Of a DNA stretch of 64,000 nt, positions 9,850-20,255 are shown piece by piece (position 1 is the stretch's first letter; the number at the start of each line of letters is the position of its first letter). A model generated the notes under the pieces. The model was not told the origin of the DNA. It saw only the letters and a program-made list of their open reading frames with translations, and did no database searches. The stretch is from Leifsonia aquatica H1aii. Lineage in GTDB: Bacteria; Actinomycetota; Actinomycetes; Actinomycetales; Microbacteriaceae. The stretch covers positions 1 through 64,000 of the forward strand of contig NZ_AYMR01000002.1 of the NCBI RefSeq assembly GCF_000633535.1. The letters are read 5' to 3'. Made by a program: the position numbers and the translations under genes.

Positions 9850-10779
9850 ATGCGACTCCCCGCTGATCTGTTCGAGCTCAACCCGACCGTCGAGGTCCCG
9901 GAGGGGCTCCCGCTCGTCGCGGGCCTGACGGGGTTCGCGGATGCGGGCGCGGGGGTCAGCCAGCTCGGCACCTATCTGCTCGGCACCCTCGACAGCGAGG
10001 TCGTCGCCACCTTCGACGCGGACATCCTGCTCGACTACCGGGCCCGCCGGCCGCTGATCTACTTCGATCAGGATCACCTGGCCGACTATCAGCCGGCGAC
10101 CCTCAAGCTGTACCTCGCCTACGACGAACTGCGCCAGCCGTTCCTGCTGCTCTCCGGATTCGAGCCCGACTTCCGCTGGGAGGCGTTCACGGAGGCCGTG
10201 CTCGGTCTGATCGAGCGCTACCGCGTGCGCAGCGTCACCTGGGTGCACGCGATCCCGATGCCCGTCCCGCACACGCGCCCGATCGGGGTGACGGTGAGCG
10301 GCAACCGGACCGAGCTGATCGAGACCATGTCGGTGTGGAAGCCGCAGACCCAGGTGCCGGGCAATGCGCTCCACCTCCTCGAGTTCCGGCTGCAGGCGCT
10401 CGACCACCCGACCGCCGGGTTCGTCCTGCTCATCCCGCACTACCTCGCCGACACCGAGTACCCGGCGGCCGCGATCGCCGGTCTCGACTCGATCAGCGCG
10501 GCGACCGGGCTCATCTTCCCCAGCGACCGGCTGCGTCAGGAGGATCGCGACTTCATCGCGAACATCGACGAGCAGGTCGCAGGCAACCCCGAACTGGCGA
10601 AGCTCGTCGGCACGCTCGAGGAGCGGCACGACACGTACATGGAGGACAACCAGCTGCGCTCGCCGCTCACCGACCGCGACGGCGAGCTGCCGTCCGCCGA
10701 TGAGATCGCCGCCGAGCTGGAGAACTTCCTGGCCTTCCGCCGCCACGGCGACGAGGAGAACGGGCGCGGCGACCGCTGA
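9850..10779 (+). CDS. PAC2 family protein
   Basis: A 309-residue protein of the PAC2 (proteasome assembly chaperone 2-like) superfamily, conserved in actinobacteria. The family pattern is visible in the GLTGFADAGAGVSQLGTYLL segment and the VTWVHAIPMPVPHTRPIGVT segment, followed by LLIPHYLADTEYPAAA. The C-terminal third is acidic and helical. The molecular role in bacteria is not established; a link to proteasome or large assembly chaperoning is only suggested by the family name. The start is ATG at 9850, divergent from pepA with about 106 bases between. It is followed by an MFS carrier on the same strand. Confidence 0.88.
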   Translation: MRLPADLFELNPTVEVPEGLPLVAGLTGFADAGAGVSQLGTYLLGTLDSEVVATFDADILLDYRARRPLIYFDQDHLADYQPATLKLYLAYDELRQPFLLLSGFEPDFRWEAFTEAVLGLIERYRVRSVTWVHAIPMPVPHTRPIGVTVSGNRTELIETMSVWKPQTQVPGNALHLLEFRLQALDHPTAGFVLLIPHYLADTEYPAAAIAGLDSISAATGLIFPSDRLRQEDRDFIANIDEQVAGNPELAKLVGTLEERHDTYMEDNQLRSPLTDRDGELPSADEIAAELENFLAFRRHGDEENGRGDR

Positions 10780-10843
10780 GCCGTCGCGCCGCCCGCAAGG
10801 CGGGCTCCCCGGACCGCCGGGACGCTCCGCCTAGACTCGTGGG

Positions 10844-12184
10844 GTGAACTCGCGGCGATCCTGGTTCGTCTTCGGGATCGGCGCGTTCGCCTATCTCGTG
10901 GCGGTGATGCAGCGCACCACGATCGGTGTCGCGGGCGTCGCGGCGACCGACCGCTTCCACGTCTCGGCGTCCGTCCTGTCGACCCTGGCCGTCGTGCAGC
11001 TGATCGTCTACGCGGCGATGCAGATCCCCGTGGGGGTGCTGATCGACCGGATCGGCTCGCGCCGGCTCATGCTGATCGGCACCGCCCTGATGGTGGCGGG
11101 GCAGGTGGCTGTGGCGTTCGCGCCGAACATCACCGTCGCCATCCTCGGGCGCGTCCTGGTGGGGGCCGGAGACGCCACCGTGTTCACCTCGGTGATGCGC
11201 CTCACGAACTCCTGGTTCCGGGGCCGCATCGTCCCGCAGCTCTCCCAGTGGATCGGGAACATCGGCCAGCTGGGACAGGTGCTCTCCGCCGTCCCGTTCG
11301 CGCTCCTCCTGCATCTCTCGGGCTGGACGACCGCGTTCCTCTCGGCCGCCTCCCTCTCCGTGCTCGCCCTGATCGCGATCGCGGTCGCCATCGCGGACCG
11401 GCCGGTCGGGTCCTCCGAAGGTCCTCGGCCGGCGACCTGGTCCGACTCGTTCCGACAGCTGCGGATCAGCCTGGCGCGGCCGGGGACGCAGCTCGGTTTC
11501 TGGTCGCACTTCGTCACCCAGTCCTCCGGGACGGTGTTCAGTCTGATGTGGGGGCTGCCGTTCATGGCGTTCGCGCTGGGGATCGACCCGGCGGAGGCGT
11601 CGGCGCTGCTGATCGTGTCCGTCGTCACCGGCTTGATCGCGGGGCCCGTGCTCGGCCTGCTCACCGCGCGCTTCCCGTTGCGTCGCAGCAACCTGGTGCT
11701 CGGGATCGTGGCGATGATGGGCGTGGTATGGGCGGTGGTGCTGCTCTGGCCGGGCGTCCCCCCGGTGTGGCTGCTGATCGCGCTGCTGATCGCGCTCGGG
11801 ATCGGCGGACCGGGCTCCCTGATCGGGTTCGACTTCGCGCGCACCTCCAACCCGCTGCACAGTCTCGGGTCGGCCAACGGCATCGTCAACGTCGGCGGCT
11901 TCCTCGCGAGCTTCGTGATGATGTTCCTCATCGGTGTCGCGCTCGACCTGCAGAACGGCGCCCGCGTCGCCGCGGGAGGGGCGGCCGACCTGTACGCCCT
12001 CGACTCCTTCCGCTGGGCGTTCGCGATCCAGTACGTGATCGTGGGAGCAGGCGTGGTCCTGCTGGTCCGCGCCCGGCGGCGCACGCGACGACGGCTGCGC
12101 GAGGAAGAGGGAATAGAAGTGGCCCCGATCTGGGTTGCACTCTCCGACGCATGGCGGAGGAGGAGCGGTCGCGAGACGCGCTGA
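10844..12184 (+). CDS. MFS transporter
   Basis: A 446-residue major facilitator superfamily carrier with about twelve hydrophobic segments. The loop motif after the second segment reads DRIGSRRLMLIG, a typical MFS motif A variant. A central cytoplasmic loop around residues 185-210 separates the halves, and the C-terminus is a basic tail. The start is GTG at 10844. The substrate cannot be read from sequence; nitrate, sugar-phosphate or drug carriers of the same fold are possible. It lies 64 bases after the PAC2 gene and upstream of sigA, probably with its own promoter and no clear functional link to either. Confidence 0.88.
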   Translation: MNSRRSWFVFGIGAFAYLVAVMQRTTIGVAGVAATDRFHVSASVLSTLAVVQLIVYAAMQIPVGVLIDRIGSRRLMLIGTALMVAGQVAVAFAPNITVAILGRVLVGAGDATVFTSVMRLTNSWFRGRIVPQLSQWIGNIGQLGQVLSAVPFALLLHLSGWTTAFLSAASLSVLALIAIAVAIADRPVGSSEGPRPATWSDSFRQLRISLARPGTQLGFWSHFVTQSSGTVFSLMWGLPFMAFALGIDPAEASALLIVSVVTGLIAGPVLGLLTARFPLRRSNLVLGIVAMMGVVWAVVLLWPGVPPVWLLIALLIALGIGGPGSLIGFDFARTSNPLHSLGSANGIVNVGGFLASFVMMFLIGVALDLQNGARVAAGGAADLYALDSFRWAFAIQYVIVGAGVVLLVRARRRTRRRLREEEGIEVAPIWVALSDAWRRRSGRETR

Positions 12185-12427
12185 CCGCAGGGCTCAGGAG
12201 AAGGCGATCCCGTCCGGCGCGTGGCGGTCGTCGTGGTCGGGGGATCAGGTCAATCCGTGCAATAATTGGTGTCTGGACCCGTTCATATCTCGTGGGTCGG
12301 AGCATTCGACGATGCCCGACGTTCCCCCCGAGACTTGACATGGGTCTTAGTAATGTCCGCACGCAACCCTGAGCCACGACGGAGCCACGAGGAATCCGGT
12401 CTCCGCTTGGTATTGAAAGGTGTTCAC

Positions 12428-13747
<1,320 letters not shown>

Positions 13748-13751
13748 ACCG

Positions 13752-15026
13752 GTGCGTTATCGTTTGGCGGTCGTCGCCGGCCGCCTCGCCCGCTGGCTGC
13801 TGCGCCTGCGGGGCGGGGGGTCGGCGGTGCCCGGCCGGGTCGCGCTCGCCATCGCACCGAAGTTCTTGGAGCGCGCCGTCAGCCGGCTGCCGCTCGGTGT
13901 CGTGTTCGTCTCCGGTTCCAACGGCAAGTCGACCACCACGAACATGCTCACGGCCATCCTGCGCGAGCACGGCCTCGACGTCTTCACCAACCCGTCGGGC
14001 GGCAACCTGCCGCAGGGGATCGCGTCCGCGCTCCTCGCCGACGTCCCGCTCGACGGCTACGTCCGCGGCGATGTCGGCGTCATCGAGGTGGACGAGGCCT
14101 ACGGCGTCGACCTGGCCACCCTCCTGAAGCCGCGCGCCTCCCTGTTGCTGAACGTGCAGATCGACCAGCTCAACCGGTTCTTCGAGCCGACGCGGGTCGT
14201 CGGGATGCTGCGGTCCATCGCCGAGACCTCCTCGGAGTTCGTCGTGGTGAACGCCGACGACGACAGCCTGGCGCGCGTGGGGGCGGACCTCGCGGCCGCC
14301 GGTCGCGACGTGTCGACGTTCGCCGTGGCACCGTCGATCATCGACGCCGCCCCGAACGGGCTGGCGAACGTGGAGGACCTCACCGGCGTGGCCGCCGGAG
14401 CCCTCCCGGTGCCCGCGGTCTTCGTCTCGGCGCTCGAACTGCAGAGCGCCCAGCTCACGATCGGCGGCGAGCACGTGCGCATCGGGCTGCCGGCGCGCGG
14501 CCTGCACTACGCGGTGGACGCCGCGGGCGCGACCGCCCTGGCGCGGCGCCTGCTCGGTGACCGGTTCCGCCCGACCGCCGTCGTCGCGGCGATGGCGTCG
14601 CTGCGCACCGTCTACGGCCGAGGGGAGACCCTGCGGGTCGGCGACGAGGACATCGAGATCATCATGATGAAGAATCCGCCGAGCCTCCAGCTCAACCTGG
14701 ACTACCTGGCGGAGTCGCCCGAGCAGGTCTTCGTCGCCGTCGACGAGGGCACGCCCGACCCGTCCTGGGTCTACGACATCGACCTCTCGAAGATCGGTCA
14801 CGTCGACATCGCCTCCGGCACCAAGGCGTGGCAGTTCGCGACCCGCTTCGCGTACGCGGGCATCGAGGTCGACCAGGTCGTCCCCGAGCTGAAGCCGGCT
14901 CTGACCGCCTTCCTCGCCCTGCCGAAGCCGTCGCGCGGCACCAAGACCATGATCGTCAACTACGAGCAGATGATGCTGATCCGCAAGCAGCTCGGATTCC
15001 TCGACCTGGAAGGCGGCGAACGGTGA
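13752..15026 (+). CDS. MurT-like Mur ligase (DUF1727), cysteine-free variant
   Basis: A Mur-ligase family protein of 424 residues. The ATP-binding loop SGSNGKSTTT lies at 54-63, followed by the central ligase domain (VIEVDEAYG, LLLNVQIDQLNRF). The C-terminal DUF1727 domain has MMKNPPS and DPSWVYDID, matching the KNPAG and SWLWD motifs of canonical MurT. Canonical MurT with GatD amidates the alpha-carboxyl of D-Glu in lipid II and usually carries a four-cysteine zinc ribbon. This protein contains no cysteine, so the ribbon is absent. The start is GTG at 13752, without a clear Shine-Dalgarno sequence. It overlaps the GatD-like gene as GTGA. The exact reaction is uncertain. Confidence 0.85.
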   Translation: MRYRLAVVAGRLARWLLRLRGGGSAVPGRVALAIAPKFLERAVSRLPLGVVFVSGSNGKSTTTNMLTAILREHGLDVFTNPSGGNLPQGIASALLADVPLDGYVRGDVGVIEVDEAYGVDLATLLKPRASLLLNVQIDQLNRFFEPTRVVGMLRSIAETSSEFVVVNADDDSLARVGADLAAAGRDVSTFAVAPSIIDAAPNGLANVEDLTGVAAGALPVPAVFVSALELQSAQLTIGGEHVRIGLPARGLHYAVDAAGATALARRLLGDRFRPTAVVAAMASLRTVYGRGETLRVGDEDIEIIMMKNPPSLQLNLDYLAESPEQVFVAVDEGTPDPSWVYDIDLSKIGHVDIASGTKAWQFATRFAYAGIEVDQVVPELKPALTAFLALPKPSRGTKTMIVNYEQMMLIRKQLGFLDLEGGER

Positions 15027-15739
15027 GCGTGCTGCGCATCCTGCACCTGTACCCGCGCGAGCTGGGGATCAACGGCGACGCGGGCAACGTGCTCGCCCTG
15101 GCGGAGCGCGCCCGGTGGCGGGGCATCGAAGTGGAGGTCGTGACGCACGCCCCGGGAGCCGAGCTGCCGCCGAGCGTGGACATCGTCCACATCGGCTCCG
15201 GCCCGCTCTCCGCCCAGCGTGTGGTGCTGGAGGACGTCCAGCGCATCGCCTCCCGGTTGCGCGACTGGCGCGACGCCGGGGTGCCGCTCCTCGCGGTCGC
15301 GGGAGGCTGGCAGCTGCTGGGCCGTGAGTTCGTGACTCCGGAGGGGGAGACGCTGACCGGCGCCGGGGTGTTCCCCAGCCGCGCCGTGCTGAGCCGGGCC
15401 CGTCACGTCGGCGAGATGGTCGTGCGCAGTCCCGAGACGGGCAGCCTGGCCGGCTTCGAGAACCACTCCGCCCGGACCGAGCTGGAGGGCGGCGAGCCGC
15501 TGGGCCGCGTGCTCAGCGGGATCGGCAACGACGGAGCGACCGAGGGCGTGACCGTCGGAGCGGCCATCGGCACCCACCTGCACGGCCCCGTGCTGCCGAT
15601 GAACCCGGTGCTCGCCGACCGGATGCTGGCGACCGCTCTGCGCGCCGAGCTGCCCCCGGTGCCGCAGACGGAGCGGGTCGACCGCTACGCGACCAACGCG
15701 CGCCGGGCGATCGCGAGCCGCCTCGGGGTGTCGCTGTAG
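15023..15739 (+). CDS. GatD-like class I amidotransferase lacking the catalytic cysteine
   Basis: A 238-residue homologue of GatD/CobQ-type glutaminases, which supply ammonia to MurT. The fold is recognisable from GDAGNVLAL near 18-26, the nucleophile-elbow region LLAVAGGWQLLG at 89-100, GFENH at 144-148 and THLHGPVLPMNP at 184-195. The catalytic histidine (187) is kept. The nucleophile position is Ala93 (GCG at 15299-15301), where canonical proteins have cysteine, and the protein has no cysteine at all. Glutamine hydrolysis by the usual mechanism is therefore not expected. The frame is intact and it is coupled to the MurT-like gene, so this looks like a maintained variant, not decay. Confidence 0.85.
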   Translation: MSVLRILHLYPRELGINGDAGNVLALAERARWRGIEVEVVTHAPGAELPPSVDIVHIGSGPLSAQRVVLEDVQRIASRLRDWRDAGVPLLAVAGGWQLLGREFVTPEGETLTGAGVFPSRAVLSRARHVGEMVVRSPETGSLAGFENHSARTELEGGEPLGRVLSGIGNDGATEGVTVGAAIGTHLHGPVLPMNPVLADRMLATALRAELPPVPQTERVDRYATNARRAIASRLGVSL

Positions 15740-15796
15740 CGAGCGAGCGGACGTGCGGGCGACTGCGACGCGGTTCCGCTGCGTTCGATCGGAGGA

Positions 15797-16873
15797 TCAG
15801 CCGACGTAGACGCGCGGAACCCGCGCGGCGACGCCCGTGATCATCTCGTCCGCGATGGTCTCCGCCCAGTCCGCCCAGGTCTCCGCGGTGGCCTCCCCGT
15901 CGACGCCCGGGCCGAAGAGGATGGCCGGGTCACCCATGCGCACGCGGGCGGTGCCCGCGTCCACGAGCATCGAGTCGACGTCCACCGCGAGGACCGGGCA
16001 GCGCCGGCCGTCCAGCAGAACCGACGCCTTCGCGATGCCGAGCGTCGGGACGCCGTCGCCGTAGCCGATCGCGATCCGGACGTGCGTCGTGCCGTCCACA
16101 TGCACCTCGGTGACGGGAGCCTCCAGGCGCATGACGGGCTCGAGGCCGAGTTCTGCGCCGGTGGCATCGTCGAAGGGGGAGAAGCCGTAGGCGGCGATCC
16201 CGAAGCGGACGAGATCGAAACGAGCGTCGGGCATGCGCATCCCCGCCGAGCTGGCGGCGAGGTGCAGGATCTCGAAGCGGGCGCCGCGGGCCTCGGCCTC
16301 GGCGACGGCCTCGCGGAACTCGGCCAGTGCGCGTCGGTCCTCTTCCAGGGAGGCGTCCGCCAGGTGCGACCAGGCGGCGCGGACGCGCACGACGCCGCGC
16401 TCCTGCAGGGCCAGAGCGGCGTCGACCAGACCGGGCCAATCGGCGCGGGTGGCGCCGTTCCTGCTCAGTCCCGTGTCGACCTTGAGATGCACGACGGCGG
16501 GACGGTCCGCGCCGGCCGCGGCGATCGCGTCGAGCTGCCAGCGGGCGGAGATGCCGAGCTCGATGTCGTTCTCGATGGCGGCCTGCCACTCGGTGTCCTG
16601 ACCGTGCAGCCAGGCGAGCAGGGGAGCGGTGACACCGGCACGGCGCAGGACGAGTCCAGCAGGGACCTCGAGCACCGCGAGGGAGGTGGCACCCGCCTCC
16701 AGCCCGGCCTCGGCGATGGGGAGCAGGCCGTGCCCGTAGGCGTCCGCCTTCACGGCGAGCATGACCTCCGCAGGCGCGGCGATCGCGGCGAGATGGGCGA
16801 CGTTGCGCCGCAGGGCGGCGAGGTCGATGACGGCGCGCGGCAGCGGCTCGGCGATGGCGTCGACGATCGTCAT
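15797..16873 (-). CDS. Alanine-racemase-like subunit with PLP lysine but no catalytic tyrosine domain motifs
   Basis: Fold type III PLP racemase, 358 residues. The barrel is complete: PLP lysine 42 in AVKADAYGHG, HLKVDTGLSRNG mid-barrel, AWSHLADAS, HLAASSAGMRMPDARFD, and VRFGIAAYGFSP at its end. The C-terminal domain is altered. Where Alr has VSYGxTY with the catalytic tyrosine, the sequence runs directly from PVTEVHVDG to IAIGYGDG, and the MDQ motif reads VDS. The frame is continuous through this region and ends RVPRVYVG, as in Alr. The ATG at 16873 overlaps the stop of the preceding racemase-like gene by 4 bases. It probably acts with that protein; used alone it should lack the second catalytic base. 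Confidence 0.88.
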   Translation of the reverse strand: MTIVDAIAEPLPRAVIDLAALRRNVAHLAAIAAPAEVMLAVKADAYGHGLLPIAEAGLEAGATSLAVLEVPAGLVLRRAGVTAPLLAWLHGQDTEWQAAIENDIELGISARWQLDAIAAAGADRPAVVHLKVDTGLSRNGATRADWPGLVDAALALQERGVVRVRAAWSHLADASLEEDRRALAEFREAVAEAEARGARFEILHLAASSAGMRMPDARFDLVRFGIAAYGFSPFDDATGAELGLEPVMRLEAPVTEVHVDGTTHVRIAIGYGDGVPTLGIAKASVLLDGRRCPVLAVDVDSMLVDAGTARVRMGDPAILFGPGVDGEATAETWADWAETIADEMITGVAARVPRVYVG

Positions 16874-17583
16874 GCGCAGTGCACCCTCTCGATGCGCCGG
16901 CCCAGCCGGCTGGTGATGACGGGCGCGGCGACGCCGATCGCGTCGGCCCAGTCGAGTACGGTCGGCTCGCCGCGGGCCGGGTCGCCGAACAGGACCACAG
17001 GGTCGCCGGGGGAGGCTGCGCCGCCGCCGATGTCGACGACGAACTGATCCATGGCGATCCGCCCGGTCACCCGTCCACGGGTCGCTCCGACCTGCACGGG
17101 TGCCTTGTTGGATGCCACGCGGAGGATGCCGTCTGCGTAGCCGAGCGCCACGAGCACGAGCGTGGTCGGCTGCGCGGTGCGGTAGGTGTAGCCGTACGAG
17201 ACGCCGCGGTCGGCCTCCACGTGCTTGACGGCGATGATCTCGCCCCTCAGACGCATCGCGGGGGCGGTCGGCGTGGCCGGGTCGAGGCCGAAGAGCGCCG
17301 GCCCGAGCAGCGCACCGGAGCCTGGACCGGCCCCGCCGACGGTGACGCGGGTGTCGATGCCGTCATCCGCGAGCGCGGCGGCGTCTTCGATGCGGGACAC
17401 GACGAAACCGCCGACCCCCGCATCGGACAGCGCACGGGCCACGGGGATGAGCCCGTGGCCGTACGCGTCCGCGCGGAGATCGGCGGTGGAGTCCTGGAGG
17501 GAGGCGGCGAGAGCCGCGGCAGTGGATCGGACGACGGACAGGTCGATCGTGGCGCGCCTGCGCACGCCGTGCCCTGCGGTCAT
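16870..17583 (-). CDS. Short alanine-racemase-like subunit with catalytic tyrosine domain but no PLP lysine
   Basis: A 237-residue Alr homologue. The N-terminus starts like Alr (ATIDLSVVRS), but the PLP lysine position is Arg37 in LRADAYGHG. After about residue 95 roughly 120 barrel residues are missing, and the sequence jumps to ALFGLDP. The C-terminal domain is complete: VSYGYTY at 128-134 (Tyr130 as the expected catalytic base), GYADGILR at 148-155, SNK, and GRIAMDQ at 174-180. In Alr dimers each active site takes lysine from one chain and tyrosine from the other, so this protein complements the downstream subunit. It starts at ATG 17583, 36 bases after the DUF7455 gene. Confidence 0.86.
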   Translation of the reverse strand: MTAGHGVRRRATIDLSVVRSTAAALAASLQDSTADLRADAYGHGLIPVARALSDAGVGGFVVSRIEDAAALADDGIDTRVTVGGAGPGSGALLGPALFGLDPATPTAPAMRLRGEIIAVKHVEADRGVSYGYTYRTAQPTTLVLVALGYADGILRVASNKAPVQVGATRGRVTGRIAMDQFVVDIGGGAASPGDPVVLFGDPARGEPTVLDWADAIGVAAPVITSRLGRRIERVHCA

Positions 17584-17619
17584 CGTCCGGTCAGCCTCGC
17601 GGGTCGCGACGCGATCGCG

Positions 17620-17856
17620 TTACGCGCGCTGCTCTTCGAACAGGCGTGCGCTCTCGTCGTGCCAGCTGTGGGCGATCTCCGAGAGCTTCTCCTGGTGCTT
17701 CTTGCCGTGGTGGGCGCAGAACAGCAGCTCCCCGTTGTTCACGACGACGCGGATGTACGCCTGGGCTCCGCAGCTGTCGCAACGGTCCGCAGCAGTGAGT
17801 TGCGGCCCCGAAGCGAGCTCGTCAACCGCATCATTCTCCGAAGTGATCGTCGACAT
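17620..17856 (-). CDS. DUF7455 zinc-ribbon-like small protein
   Basis: A 78-residue protein found in many actinobacteria upstream of topoisomerase B-subunit genes. The C-terminal half carries CDSCGAQAYIRV near 26-37 and FCAHHGKKHQEKL near 46-58, so two Cys/His pairs probably bind zinc. The function is unknown. AGGAG stands 8 bases before the ATG at 17856. It is divergent from parE with about 210 bases between, and it is followed closely on the same strand by the two racemase-like genes, so these three may form one transcript. Confidence 0.88.
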   Translation of the reverse strand: MSTITSENDAVDELASGPQLTAADRCDSCGAQAYIRVVVNNGELLFCAHHGKKHQEKLSEIAHSWHDESARLFEEQRA

Positions 17857-18067
17857 GTGATGCTCCTTTCAGTCGCAACCGGTGAACTCGGTACGTCTAT
17901 AGAACCACGCTTGACCCCGAATCCGTCGCGCATTGCCTGCTATTTCGCTCAACGCGTAGCCTCCCGCGCGACGAGTGTCGGTGGCGGGGACGTTCCTCAG
18001 GGTTGTCTACGCTGGAAGGAGCAGTGCGCCCGCATCCTCCGCGCGCACCGGAACGCAAGGAGCACTC

Positions 18068-20152
<2,085 letters not shown>

Positions 20153-20176
20153 GCGAACGCGCGCCCCGCACACACG

Positions 20177-20237
20177 ACAGCGGGGTCGCATCCCGTCGCT
20201 CCGGAGGGCCGGAAACGACAGGATGCGACCCCGCTGT
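20177..20237. terminator. Bidirectional terminator between parE and parC
   Basis: Perfect 17-base arms (ACAGCGGGGTCGCATCC at 20177-20193 and its complement at 20221-20237) flank a 27-base spacer that can pair further (CGTCG region with CGACA). It lies between two convergent genes and should stop transcription from both. Confidence 0.85.
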
Positions 20238-20255
20238 TCGTGAGCGGTGCGGGGC

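Noticed and set aside
15797-17583. One alanine racemase gene broken by a frameshift
   Set aside because: Both proteins have their own N-terminus and their own complete C-terminal end (RVPRVYVG and RIERVHCA), so they are two genes and not one split gene. The altered regions are continuous in frame.
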